Shown: positions 18,349-27,406 of the stretch, piece after piece
Numbering within the stretch: position 1 is the first letter of the stretch
Layout of the letters: each line of letters opens with the position of its first letter
Source of the DNA: Winogradskyella wichelsiae
GTDB taxonomy: Bacteria > Bacteroidota > Bacteroidia > Flavobacteriales > Flavobacteriaceae
DNA: 64,000 nt
Assembly: GCF_013403925.1 (NCBI RefSeq)
Contig: NZ_JABFDJ010000001.1
Span: forward strand, 682,001-746,000
Reading direction: 5' to 3'
The notes under the pieces: generated by a model
Database searches by the model: none
Seen by the model: the letters and a program-made list of their open reading frames with translations, nothing else
What the model was told of the DNA's origin: nothing
Program-made: the position numbers and the translations under genes

Positions 18349-18690
18349 GTATTGTATTGCTTTTTTCAGAATGTATTTGGGGTTGAAAGCTTAGAATTTA
18401 AGCTAGTTTTTACTAAGAAGCAATTTACATAATATATCACGAAAATTTAATAGAAAATAGTGCAATTTTCTACATCTAACATAGCATCGCAATCGAATGA
18501 CATTACTTTGGTCTTGATTAAAATTTAGAGTTAGTAACTTTTAAAATTAACAGTACTGATGATTACTATAATGTCATTTTTATATGCTTCGGAAGAAATA
18601 CTATTTTTATTTTTTAGTAAGTTAAAAAAGTAAAATAAACTTTTATCATTCTTTAAAGTCGTACTAGTCTAAAAACGCTCCTTCTGTATA

Positions 18691-18750
18691 CAAAAAAAGT
18701 ATCTGAGCCTAATTTAAAATAATGGTTACACTATTTTAAATTAGGCTCAG
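18691..18750 (-). terminator. Intrinsic terminator after the susC-susD operon
   Basis: Perfect 19-bp stem, arms 18703-18721 and 18732-18750 (CTGAGCCTAATTT and its complement at the ends), with a 10-base loop. On the minus strand it is followed by seven T residues (A-run at 18692-18698). Confidence 0.88.
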
Positions 18751-18775
18751 CTACTTAAATAACAATATCTTATTA

Positions 18776-18807
18776 TGGGTTTGCACCACATGACCAGTGC
18801 AAACCCA
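18776..18807. repeat. Second hairpin behind susD
   Basis: Perfect 11-bp stem TGGGTTTGCAC (18776-18786) and GTGCAAACCCA (18797-18807), 50 bases after susD ends and just before the terminator. Without its own T-run it may protect the mRNA 3' end. The rest of the 508-base gap 18349-18856 holds nothing else I could recognise. Confidence 0.6.
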
Positions 18808-18856
18808 AAATTATAAGACGAAAAGAATAAATCTTTTCTACTCCCTAGTAACAAAT

Positions 18857-20413
18857 TTAATATCCTGGATTCTGTGGTAATAAGTTAGGGTTTCTTTCTA
18901 ACTCATCTTCAGGTAATGGTAATAAATAATCAGTTGAAGAAAAGTTCGACTTTGCTCCTTCTAAACCAGAAGTACCAAAAGCCACTCCACCAAGCTGTCT
19001 TCTTACTATATCATACCATCTTTTTCCTTCAAAAGCAAGTTCTAATCTACGTTCCTCTAAAACATCTGCTACAGTTACAGTTCCTGTAAGGTCTGCTGGA
19101 ACAGTACTTGGTGCCACAGTTACAGCAACACTCGCTCCTGTCATAGTCTCACCACCCATTCTTGCTCTTGCTCTTACTTGATTAACATAGTTTAATGCAG
19201 ATGCATTATTTCCTAATTCTACTGCAGATTCAGCAGCAATCAACAACACCTCAGCATAACGAATCATAGAATAATTATGACTTGTTGCTCTTGCATTTGC
19301 ACGAGCAAAAGGCTCAGGAAAGCGCGTGTATTTTGCGATATATGGTACGTTTTTAGCGAATTCATGTGCACTGACATCAAATTGAGTATAAGGATATTCT
19401 ACATCAGGTGTCTCTGGATCATTATCATCATCAAATTTTGCAGTATCATCTAAACTAACGGCTCTTCTGTAATCACCTGCATCCCAAGTTGTGTAAACCT
19501 CAAGAGATGGTACAGCAATGGACCATCCACCACCTGAATTTCTAACATCTCCTCTAATACCAGTCATTGGTGCGATTTGATCATAAGCATTGTCATCAGC
19601 TTCAAAATTATTATAATCTAAAGCAAATATTGGCTCTAAAGAAGCATCTATAACACTTGCATCAAATAAATTCTGAAAATTAGATTCTAAAGCTAAATTA
19701 TAAGTTCCTGCGTTATTAATGACTTCTGTAGACTCATCATAAGCAAGTTGCCATTCTTCCATTGTTAAATAAACTAAAGCTAAATAAGAACTTGCTGCTG
19801 CTTTAGAAGGTATTGCTCTAGATGTCACCGTATTTGGCAACCATGCTTTAGCAAACTCTAAATCTGAAATAATATTTGCATAAACTTCTGATGCTGGTGT
19901 TCTACTCATAGAAGTCGCTGCATCTACATCTGTAATTGGCGCATCAATGTAAGGTACATCTCCAAATAACCTTACTAAATGAAAATAGTAAAATGCTCTT
20001 GCAAAGTATGCTTGTGCTGTAACAGGATTTTTAATTTCATCTGCTACACCAACGTCTTCTGCACCTGCAATTGCTTGGTTAGCTGCTGCAATCCCTTGAT
20101 ATGTTTTTGGCCAAAACTCACTTATCATACCATTACTGGCCAACGTAGTAAATTCGTCCATTTCAACCCTTCTTGTTTCGTTAGAAGCAAGAGCAACCAT
20201 ATCCGAACGTAACATTAATGCTACAGAGAGTTTTCTTCCCCAAAACATTTCATTAATAGCGTGTGTTAACGAACCATCTACTGCTGTTTGTATATCTCCT
20301 GTAGTTTGAAAAAATCCTTCAGGTGATAATAAACCAACTGGTTCTTCTTCTAAATCTGAACATCCAAATACGGATACTCCTATGAGTAATAATAAAATTT
20401 TATATGATTTCAT
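18857..20413 (-). CDS. SusD/RagB family surface glycan-binding lipoprotein
   Basis: Outer-membrane lipoprotein that binds oligosaccharides and forms a lid on SusC. The signal peptide ends at a lipobox (LLIGVSVFGC, cysteine 18). The SusD N-terminal part follows (PVGLLSPEGFFQTTGDIQTAVDG) and the C-terminal RagB part has the usual YAEVLLIAAESAVELGN, VRARAR and LEERRLELAFEGKRWYDIVR. Normal length at 518 residues. It lies 44 bases behind susC in one operon, so alginate oligomers are the likely ligand from context. Confidence 0.93.
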   Translation of the reverse strand: MKSYKILLLLIGVSVFGCSDLEEEPVGLLSPEGFFQTTGDIQTAVDGSLTHAINEMFWGRKLSVALMLRSDMVALASNETRRVEMDEFTTLASNGMISEFWPKTYQGIAAANQAIAGAEDVGVADEIKNPVTAQAYFARAFYYFHLVRLFGDVPYIDAPITDVDAATSMSRTPASEVYANIISDLEFAKAWLPNTVTSRAIPSKAAASSYLALVYLTMEEWQLAYDESTEVINNAGTYNLALESNFQNLFDASVIDASLEPIFALDYNNFEADDNAYDQIAPMTGIRGDVRNSGGGWSIAVPSLEVYTTWDAGDYRRAVSLDDTAKFDDDNDPETPDVEYPYTQFDVSAHEFAKNVPYIAKYTRFPEPFARANARATSHNYSMIRYAEVLLIAAESAVELGNNASALNYVNQVRARARMGGETMTGASVAVTVAPSTVPADLTGTVTVADVLEERRLELAFEGKRWYDIVRRQLGGVAFGTSGLEGAKSNFSSTDYLLPLPEDELERNPNLLPQNPGY

Positions 20414-20457
20414 TTTTTTTTCTTTTAAATTAAAAAATAGTTCTTCTTTAATTAGTC

Positions 20458-23400
20458 TTAAAACTTAACGTTAAGACTAAAGTTTACAGACTTAACTGTT
20501 GGATAGTTTCCAAAATCAAATCCTTGAGCTGTATTAGCAGAAGTATTATTATCTCCACCAGCACCAAAATAATTAACTTCAGGATCTAAACCTGAGTAAT
20601 CGGTAATAGTTAATAAATTCTGTGCGCTAAGTGTTAATCTTAAGTTATCAATTCCTAAGTTTTCAATAAGCTCTTGAGGAAAGTTATAACCTATTGCTAT
20701 ATTTTTTAATCTAATATAGCTACCATCTTCTACAAAACGAGAAGAAACTTCTCTATTACTGTTATTTCCAACACGTGGAGTGTTTGTATCTGTATTAGTT
20801 GGTGTCCATGCACTATAAAAATTATCTCGTGTAGTGTTTGCATCACCGTTAGATAACTGAGAATTCGTTAAGTTAAAGATATCTCCACCTTGAGAACCTT
20901 GAAAAAAGATACTCACATCAAAATTCTTGTAGCTAAAGTTGTTAGTTATCCCAAATGTATAATCAGGGTTTGGGTTACCAATTGTTCCTCTATCTGCTTC
21001 TGTAATATCTCCACTCCCATCTAAATCTGCAAATAATGGATCACCAGCAACACCTCCTGCTAAAGTTGCTGTACCTGATGGTAATGCTCCCCCTTGATAA
21101 ACACCACTGTAATCATAACCCCAGAAAAGACCAACTTCTTCACCTACTCTTAAGACATAACTTCTATCATGACTAAAATAACTTGGAGTTGCATCGAAAA
21201 ATAAATCGGCATCGTTTGCCAAACTCACAACTTCATTTTTGTTAAATGCAATATTAAAATCAGTACTCCAACTAAAGTTTTCGTTAGTAATGTTTCTTGT
21301 ATTTAATGCAACTTCGAATCCTGTATTGTTTATTTCACCAATATTCGCTAAAATATCATCACCAGTGTAACCTAAGTACTCAGTAATAGTGTTATTAGTT
21401 AATATAAGATCCTTAGTATCAATATCATAATAATCTAATGAAAGCGTCACTCTATTATTAAAAAAACCTAAATCTAGACCTAAATTTGTTTGATAAGAAG
21501 ACTCCCATTTTAAATCTGGGTTTGCTGCTTGTTCAGGTGTAATTGCACTGACAGTACCTCCATTACTAGACGCATAAAGTGTTTCAAATCTAGCTAAAGA
21601 CTCGTAAGCACCAATAGATGGGTTACCAGTAACACCATAACTAACTCTTAATTTTAAGTTTGAAATTGTTTCACTCTCTTTTAAGAAATCTTCACTAGAT
21701 ACTTTCCAACCTAAAGCTGCTGAAGGAAAAAGAGCGTACTTTTCATTTTCTGAAAAGTTAGAGGCACCATCTCTTCTAATTGTAGCTGTTAATAAGTATT
21801 TATCATCATAATCATAATTTACTCTACCAAATTGAGACTGAATCTCTACTTCTGAGATAGAAGAATCTGGTTGTAATATATTAGTTGCAGAACTTAAACC
21901 ATAAAAAGAAAAATTATCTGAGATAAATCCTGTAGCTTCAGAATAAAAATTTTCTGAAACAGTTTTTTGATAAGAATAACCTGCTAATAATGTTAAGTTT
22001 CCTTTTCCTAATTCTTTAGTATAAGTTAAGTAATTCTCACTTAACATAGTAGTAGACTTATCTTGCTCTACTGACGCCCTACCACTTTCCGCACCAGCGG
22101 TTTGAACCAACACTGATGGTAAATAAATACCTCTTGTTTGATTTTGAGTACTAAAACCATACGTAGTTTTAAAAGTAAGATCTTCTATAATATCATAATT
22201 CGCATAAAAATTAACTCTAAAATTATCTGTTTTAGTTTCATCAATTCTCTCCGTAGCGACAGCATATGGATTATCAACAGGATCCCCAACTGTATTTCCA
22301 AAGGTATAACTTCCATCAGTATTATATAAAGGTTGATCCGGCGCATACCTCATTGCTAAGGTAATAACATCATCTCCACCAGCTGAAACAGAACCATTAG
22401 ATTGCGTAGCAGCACCATTCTTTGTCCCTCTACTTCCAAAAAGATTTAATCCTAATTTTAATTTATCTGAAACTTTAGCATCAATATTAGATAAGAAAGT
22501 TAAACGTTCAAAATCAGAATTAACTAATACACCATCTTGTTTAAAATAATTACCCGAAGCATAGAAGTTAATATTATCAGATCCACCTGAAAAAGAAAGT
22601 TGGTGATTTGCAGTACTACCAGACTTATAAATTAAGTCTTGCCAATCTGTATCAGCAGTTCCCTGAGGGTAAGCTGAAGTTACACCATTATTTGCTCTAA
22701 TTTGATTTTGATAATCTGCAAATTCATCTGCATTTAATAAATCAATTTGGTTAGAAATACTTTGAACCGCGTAAGTAGAATTTAATTCTATAGAAATTTT
22801 ACCAGTTTTTCCTTTTTTAGTGGTTACTAAAACAACACCATTAGAACCTCTTGAACCATAAATTGCAGTTGCTGAGGCATCCTTTAAAACTTCTAATGAT
22901 TCAATATCGTTTGACTGAGGCATTGTAGCTCCAACAAATCCATCTACAACAATAAGAGGAGAACTACTAGCATTAATTGAAGTGTTACCTCTAATTTTAA
23001 TATTAATAGGAGCACCTGGCTCACCACCATTATTAGACTGAACAACAACACCAGCTGCACGTCCTTGAAGAGCTTGAGCAGCATCTAATACAGGGAACGC
23101 ATTTAATTCTTCTGATTTAACGGAAGAAACCGCACCTGTAATATCACTCTTTTTACGTGTACCATAACCAACAACGACAATTTCATCAAGTTGACTAGCG
23201 TCTTCTGCCAGTGTTACATCTATTACTGTTTTACTCCCTACAGTTACATCTTGTGGGACAAAACCAATATAACTAAACACTAACACAGCATCACTATTTT
23301 GTACTACAATAGTATAATTACCATCAAAATCCGTTGTAGCTCCTGTAGCGGTACCTTTAACAAGAATATTTGCTCCTGGCAAGGGGAGACCTTCAGGCTG

Positions 23401-23511
23401 ACTAACTACAGTACCTGTTACTGTTTGCTGAGCATTTAATGCTAAGCCAAATAAAATAAACACCACTAATGGCACCCATTTCATTTTAATAAATTTAAGC
23501 TGTTTTTGCAT
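20458..23511 (-). CDS. SusC/RagA TonB-dependent outer-membrane transporter
   Basis: Outer-membrane channel of 1017 residues that imports oligosaccharides using TonB. Order of parts: signal peptide (to about residue 28, LALNAQQ), carboxypeptidase-like regulatory domain (TVTGTVVS to FSYIGFVPQDV), plug with the RagA mark (VVVGYGTRKKSDITGAVSSV, VDGFVG, ATAIYGSRGSNGVVLVTTKKG), then the beta barrel ending in VNFSLNVKF. Transcribed with susD from a promoter covered by a GntR-type operator. Placement in the alginate locus suggests alginate oligomers as cargo. Confidence 0.95.
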   Translation of the reverse strand: MQKQLKFIKMKWVPLVVFILFGLALNAQQTVTGTVVSQPEGLPLPGANILVKGTATGATTDFDGNYTIVVQNSDAVLVFSYIGFVPQDVTVGSKTVIDVTLAEDASQLDEIVVVGYGTRKKSDITGAVSSVKSEELNAFPVLDAAQALQGRAAGVVVQSNNGGEPGAPINIKIRGNTSINASSSPLIVVDGFVGATMPQSNDIESLEVLKDASATAIYGSRGSNGVVLVTTKKGKTGKISIELNSTYAVQSISNQIDLLNADEFADYQNQIRANNGVTSAYPQGTADTDWQDLIYKSGSTANHQLSFSGGSDNINFYASGNYFKQDGVLVNSDFERLTFLSNIDAKVSDKLKLGLNLFGSRGTKNGAATQSNGSVSAGGDDVITLAMRYAPDQPLYNTDGSYTFGNTVGDPVDNPYAVATERIDETKTDNFRVNFYANYDIIEDLTFKTTYGFSTQNQTRGIYLPSVLVQTAGAESGRASVEQDKSTTMLSENYLTYTKELGKGNLTLLAGYSYQKTVSENFYSEATGFISDNFSFYGLSSATNILQPDSSISEVEIQSQFGRVNYDYDDKYLLTATIRRDGASNFSENEKYALFPSAALGWKVSSEDFLKESETISNLKLRVSYGVTGNPSIGAYESLARFETLYASSNGGTVSAITPEQAANPDLKWESSYQTNLGLDLGFFNNRVTLSLDYYDIDTKDLILTNNTITEYLGYTGDDILANIGEINNTGFEVALNTRNITNENFSWSTDFNIAFNKNEVVSLANDADLFFDATPSYFSHDRSYVLRVGEEVGLFWGYDYSGVYQGGALPSGTATLAGGVAGDPLFADLDGSGDITEADRGTIGNPNPDYTFGITNNFSYKNFDVSIFFQGSQGGDIFNLTNSQLSNGDANTTRDNFYSAWTPTNTDTNTPRVGNNSNREVSSRFVEDGSYIRLKNIAIGYNFPQELIENLGIDNLRLTLSAQNLLTITDYSGLDPEVNYFGAGGDNNTSANTAQGFDFGNYPTVKSVNFSLNVKF

Positions 23512-23610
23512 AAGATTAGTTTTTAATTTGTTCTTTAAATATTACACTCACGATTTATTATTGTTAATGCTATCAGCATGTAGAGACAATAAATTATCGT
23601 GTTACCAAAA

Positions 23611-23670
23611 TTGGTTGACCAGATTGGTTGACCAAATATAGTTAATTTTCTGTTAACTATAACGTTTTCG
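23611..23670 (-). promoter_or_regulatory. susC promoter with tandem GntR-type operator
   Basis: On the minus strand a -7 element TATATTTG (23640-23633) runs straight into two TGGTYRACCA palindromes (operator 23611-23635). At the -33 position there is a TTA preceded by CGAAAACGTT (23670-23661). A perfect inverted repeat TATAGTTAA and TTAACTATA (23637-23645, 23653-23661) fills the spacer. The same operator occurs at 30612 and 36499. The rest of the 437-base gap to 23948 is AT-rich with nothing else recognised. Confidence 0.75.
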
Positions 23671-23948
23671 GAATTAATCCATAAAATATCTTAAAAAAAA
23701 TAGAGCCTTAAGTCTTTACGGCAGTAAAAACCTCACATACAAAGACTTAATTAAAATAGTCATTCTTAAGAATACATCGAAATAACATTAAATAACACCT
23801 AATTTGACTAAAAACAGGTACGTATTTCAGTTTTTTTTAAACATTTCTAACTAAAAAACGCAGATTTCATCGTAAATCGAGAATTTCTTAAAAAAGAATA
23901 AATAAACTATTACTTTGACAAAATGAAGTGTGAAAAATCTAGTAATTA

Positions 23949-24467
23949 CTAATCTGTTAACAGATTTAGCAGACTGTTGTAAGAGCGCCTTTTTATTTCT
24001 TCTAAAGGCAAATTATCTTTAACATTTAGTAATTCTAACGGAATGGAATTATAAGCATAGTCAGATATATGCTTTTCATCTTTCGAAATCACAATAACTC
24101 CATCAGTAGATCCATCATTTAAACTTTTGATGTAATCCATTTCTTTAGAATGTGAATTGAAGGATTGATATAATAAAATCCTATAACCAAAATCTTCTGC
24201 AGATTTTTGAACATAACAGAGTGCTTGGTTATAGGACTTATTAGTAACCTCTGGTAAAATCACAGCAATTGTAGATTGTGATTTTTTAACCCTTAATGCT
24301 ACCGCATAATTGTTGGGAACATAATTAAATTCTTTAGCAATGGCCTGAATAGAATTACGCGTCGTTTTACTAACATCTAACTTATTATTTAATGCTTTTG
24401 ACACTGTAGAAACAGAAAAGCCTGAAATAAGTGAGAGCTCCTTAATGGTTACTATTGATGATTTCAA
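23949..24467 (-). CDS. Half-length LacI-type regulator
   Basis: Protein of 172 residues. Residues 5-60 are a complete LacI helix-turn-helix (TIKELSLISGFSVSTVSKALNN) and hinge (YVPNNYAVALRVKKS); residues about 65-140 match only the first part of the sugar-binding domain (STIAVILPEVTN to DGVIVISKDE). The second half of a normal 330-340 residue LacI protein is absent, and the tail LEEIKRRSYNSLLNLLTD replaces it. The start overlaps the eda stop by four bases (ATGA), so it is translated with kdgK and eda. It may be a functional short form or a truncation; no continuation is seen downstream. Confidence 0.8.
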   Translation of the reverse strand: MKSSIVTIKELSLISGFSVSTVSKALNNKLDVSKTTRNSIQAIAKEFNYVPNNYAVALRVKKSQSTIAVILPEVTNKSYNQALCYVQKSAEDFGYRILLYQSFNSHSKEMDYIKSLNDGSTDGVIVISKDEKHISDYAYNSIPLELLNVKDNLPLEEIKRRSYNSLLNLLTD

Positions 24468-25132
24468 CTACGCAAAGATTTAATAATATCTAATGCATTT
24501 TTAGTGTCTGATTCAATTTTAGCTAAATCATAGTTGCCATCAGCACCTTTAGCGATCAATTGAGACCCCATACCAACACAAGTAACACCCGCTTTAAACC
24601 ATCCTTCTAAATTTTCTCTAGTTGGTGCTACACCTCCTGTTGGCATAACACTAGTCCATGGTTGAGGGCCTTTTATTGCTTTAACAAAATCAGGACCATA
24701 AATACCTCCTGGAAATAATTTCACAACCTCACAACCTAACTCTTCAGCTCTACAAATCTCTGTTAAAGACCCACAACCTGGTGACCAAGCAACTTTACGT
24801 CTATTACAAACGATTGCAATATCTTCTCTTAAAACTGGTGTTACAATAAAATTAGCACCTAAGGCCATAAATCGAGAAGCTGAAGCTGCATCTGTAACAG
24901 AACCAACTCCCATAATCATTCCTGGTAATTCTTTAAGAACCCATTTATTAAGCTCTCCAAAAACTTCGTGAGCAAAATCACCTCTTGCAGTAAACTCTAG
25001 TAAACGTGCACCACCATCATAAGTAGCTTTGATTACTTTTTTACCAATTTCTAAATCTGCGTTATAAAATAAAGGAACCATTCCGGTCTCTTTCATAACA
25101 TTTGCGACTTCTATTCTTGTATAATTTGCCAT
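24464..25132 (-). CDS. eda: KDPG aldolase
   Basis: Cleaves 2-keto-3-deoxy-6-phosphogluconate into pyruvate and glyceraldehyde-3-phosphate, the last step of alginate monomer breakdown here. The class I aldolase marks are present: the LLEFTARGDF segment with the catalytic glutamate and arginine, GVGSVTDAASA, FIVTPVL, and the Schiff-base lysine in VVKLFPGGIYGPDFVKA. Length 222 residues as usual. It starts three bases after kdgK in the order kdgK-eda-short lacI. Confidence 0.95.
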   Translation of the reverse strand: MANYTRIEVANVMKETGMVPLFYNADLEIGKKVIKATYDGGARLLEFTARGDFAHEVFGELNKWVLKELPGMIMGVGSVTDAASASRFMALGANFIVTPVLREDIAIVCNRRKVAWSPGCGSLTEICRAEELGCEVVKLFPGGIYGPDFVKAIKGPQPWTSVMPTGGVAPTRENLEGWFKAGVTCVGMGSQLIAKGADGNYDLAKIESDTKNALDIIKSLRS

Positions 25133-25135
25133 ATC

Positions 25136-26182
25136 TTATCTTGCTACACGTCCAGAGGCATCTCCCCCCATTAATTTTTCTACTTCAGAAACCGTTACTA
25201 AGTTAGCATCCCCTTTAATTGTATGTTTTAAACATGAAGCTGCAACTGCAAAGTCTAATGCATTTTGGTCGTCTTCAGGATATTTTAATAATCCATAAAT
25301 TAATCCTCCCATAAATGAATCACCACCACCTACTCTATCAACGATATCTGTAATTTGGTACTGACGCGTTTCGTACATTTTGGTACCATCATATAAAACT
25401 CCAGCCCAAGTATTGTGAGATGCAGAAATAGAACCTCTTAAAGTTGTAATTACTTTTTTAGCTCTTGGGAATTTTTCCATCATTTGTTTACAAACTGATA
25501 AAAATGCTTCCGCTTTTACATCATGTCCATTTTTATGAACGTCTAAACCTTCTGGGTGAATACCAAAATGCTTTTCTGCATCTTCCTCATTTCCTAAAAC
25601 AACATCACAGTAAGACGTTAATTCTGTCATTACTTTTTCTCTATGTGCATCATCACAATATGTCCAAAGTTTTGCTCTATAATTTAAATCTGTTGAGATT
25701 GTAACCCCCATTTCGCTAGCGACTTTTACAGCTTCTAAACACGCATCTGCGGCACCTTGAGAAATTGCTGGTGTAATCCCTGTCCAATGAAACCAAGCAA
25801 CATCTTTAAAAGCAGCTTTCCAATCTACCATTCCTGGCTCAATTTCAGAAATTGCAGAATGTGCTCTATCATATACAACTTTACTACCTCTACTTACAGC
25901 ACCAGTTTCTAAGAAATAAATCCCTAAACGATCTCCTCCATAAACAATTTTGTCTACACCAACACCTCTTTTACGCATTTCCATCATGGCACATTCGCCA
26001 ATATCATTTTTAGGTAAACGTGTAACAAAGTCTACTGGTACTCCGTAATTAGCTAATGATACTGCTACGTTAGACTCTCCACCACCGTAAACGACATCAA
26101 AAGTTGATGCTTGTGAAAACCTTAAAAATTGTTGCGGAGCTAACCTCAGCATAATCTCTCCAAAAGTGACTACTTTTTTCAT
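25136..26182 (-). CDS. kdgK: 2-keto-3-deoxygluconate kinase (PfkB family)
   Basis: Phosphorylates KDG to KDPG with ATP. The ribokinase fold is shown by GEIMLRLAPQQ and YGGGESNVAVSLANYG at the N-terminus and by DRVGGGDSFMGGLIYGLL near the end, which holds the anion hole and the catalytic aspartate. The 348 residues fit the family. First gene of the kdgK-eda-short lacI operon. A TTAAACGTTTAA palindrome lies 40 bases upstream, so the divergent LacI regulator probably controls it. Confidence 0.93.
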   Translation of the reverse strand: MKKVVTFGEIMLRLAPQQFLRFSQASTFDVVYGGGESNVAVSLANYGVPVDFVTRLPKNDIGECAMMEMRKRGVGVDKIVYGGDRLGIYFLETGAVSRGSKVVYDRAHSAISEIEPGMVDWKAAFKDVAWFHWTGITPAISQGAADACLEAVKVASEMGVTISTDLNYRAKLWTYCDDAHREKVMTELTSYCDVVLGNEEDAEKHFGIHPEGLDVHKNGHDVKAEAFLSVCKQMMEKFPRAKKVITTLRGSISASHNTWAGVLYDGTKMYETRQYQITDIVDRVGGGDSFMGGLIYGLLKYPEDDQNALDFAVAASCLKHTIKGDANLVTVSEVEKLMGGDASGRVAR

Positions 26183-26220
26183 TCTAAATATTCGTTTAAT
26201 TAGTTATAATTTGTTGTTTT

Positions 26221-26236
26221 GCTTAAACGTTTAACC
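26221..26236. promoter_or_regulatory. LacI-type operator, kdgK side
   Basis: GCTTAAACGTTTAACC contains the perfect 12-bp palindrome TTAAACGTTTAA (26223-26234). It lies 40 bases upstream of kdgK and matches the stronger copy at 26297. Confidence 0.65.
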
Positions 26237-26252
26237 ACACTATTTAAAATAA

Positions 26253-26274
26253 ATCAAAACGAGATGGTTTTGAT
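26253..26274. repeat. Inverted repeat between kdgK and lacI
   Basis: Perfect 8-bp arms ATCAAAAC (26253-26260) and GTTTTGAT (26267-26274) around GAGATG, midway between the two LacI-type operators. Possibly another regulator site. Confidence 0.4.
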
Positions 26275-26318
26275 TGTTTTAGTTAAAAGCATTACTTTTG
26301 CTTAAACGTTTAAGCAAA
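26270..26318 (+). promoter_or_regulatory. lacI promoter with LacI-type operator
   Basis: TTG (26270-26272), a 20-base spacer and TACTTTTG (26293-26300) form a full Bacteroidota promoter. The final TTTG of the -7 element begins a perfect 22-bp palindrome (26297-26318) centred on TTAAACGTTTAA. A repressor bound there would block the promoter, so autoregulation is likely. Confidence 0.75.
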
Positions 26319-26332
26319 TATATAAAAAGTAG

Positions 26333-27349
26333 GTGAATAAAAAAAGAACAACCATAAAAGACATCGCAAATGTGTTAAATATTTCACCTGCAGCAGTTTC
26401 TAAAGCTTTACACGATGACTCTCGTATTAGCCTAAAAACAAAAGCAGCTGTTAAGCGTGTAGCAAAAGAATTAAACTATCAACCTAATCATTTGGCTAGT
26501 GCTTTAAGAAGAGGGAAAAGCAACTTAGTGGGGGTCGTTGTACCTAAAACAAATAGTAATTTCTTTTCATCGGTAGTTGAACAAATGGAAGCTGTGCTTA
26601 ACAAAGCAGGCTACAATATTATCATTACGCAGTCTAACGAATCTTTTGAAAAGGAATGCAAAAATATAGACACATTATTATATACTCAAGTTGATGGTAT
26701 TATTGCCTCGATGGCCAACGAAACTGTTGACTTATCTTATTACGAAAAAATTAAAGCCAATGGTATTCCACTCATATTATTTGATCGTGGTGAGAATGAT
26801 CTTAATGTAGATTATGTTGGTATAGACGATTATAATAGTAGCCATGTTATTGTAGAACATCTCATTTCTAAAGGGTGTAAACGCATTGCCCATATCGGAG
26901 GTTATAGAAGAACTCGAATATTTAATAATAGAATTAAAGGCTACATTGATGCTATTTCAAAGAATAACCTACCCATCGATGATAGCTTAATTATTGAGAG
27001 TTCTTTAACCCTTGAGGATGGTAGAAAAGAAATGGCGCATCTTCTTCAATTAGAAAACAGACCAGATGCCGTCTATGTTGCTAGTGATTATGCTGCTCTA
27101 GGTGCGCTGCAGGTATTAAACGAAAACAACATAAAAGTACCTGAAGAAATTCGATTAATAGGTTTTGGCAACGAACCTTTTACATCTTTAGTAACACCGT
27201 CAATCTCTAGTATTGATCAGCACAGCAAAGATATTGGTAGAATTGCTGCCGAAACATTTTTAAAACGTGTTGAAGAACCTAAATTGAAACAAAGCTTAAA
27301 TAAAATCATCCTCAATGCCGAATTAATAATCAGGGATTCATCAAAATAA
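26333..27349 (+). CDS. LacI family transcriptional regulator
   Basis: Full-length sugar-responsive regulator of 338 residues. Residues 5-60 form the helix-turn-helix and hinge (TIKDIANVLNISPAAVSKALHDD, YQPNHLASALRRGKSN), followed by a periplasmic-binding-like domain (VGVVVPKTNSNFFSSV to DAVYVASDYAALGAL and GFGNEPFTSLVTPSISS). The start codon is GTG at 26333, just after AAAGTAGG. It is divergent from kdgK, with matching palindromes at both promoters. The ligand is probably a pathway intermediate such as KDG, by context only. Confidence 0.92.
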   Translation: MNKKRTTIKDIANVLNISPAAVSKALHDDSRISLKTKAAVKRVAKELNYQPNHLASALRRGKSNLVGVVVPKTNSNFFSSVVEQMEAVLNKAGYNIIITQSNESFEKECKNIDTLLYTQVDGIIASMANETVDLSYYEKIKANGIPLILFDRGENDLNVDYVGIDDYNSSHVIVEHLISKGCKRIAHIGGYRRTRIFNNRIKGYIDAISKNNLPIDDSLIIESSLTLEDGRKEMAHLLQLENRPDAVYVASDYAALGALQVLNENNIKVPEEIRLIGFGNEPFTSLVTPSISSIDQHSKDIGRIAAETFLKRVEEPKLKQSLNKIILNAELIIRDSSK

Positions 27350-27384
27350 ATAAGCGCTATTGTATGACTACAATAACGCTTATT
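27349..27384. terminator. Bidirectional terminator between lacI and the SDR gene
   Basis: Stem AATAAGCG-C-TATTGTA (27349-27364) with TACAATA-A-CGCTTATT (27369-27384), one mismatch, TGAC loop, in a convergent 57-base gap. Confidence 0.75.
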
Positions 27385-27406
27385 AAAATTATAATATGCC
27401 TTACTT

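Noticed and set aside
18481..18690. Search for a mobile element or attachment site at the left edge of the alginate locus
   Set aside because: No integrase, transposase, tRNA or direct repeat was found at either edge, so recent transfer is not supported by what I can see.
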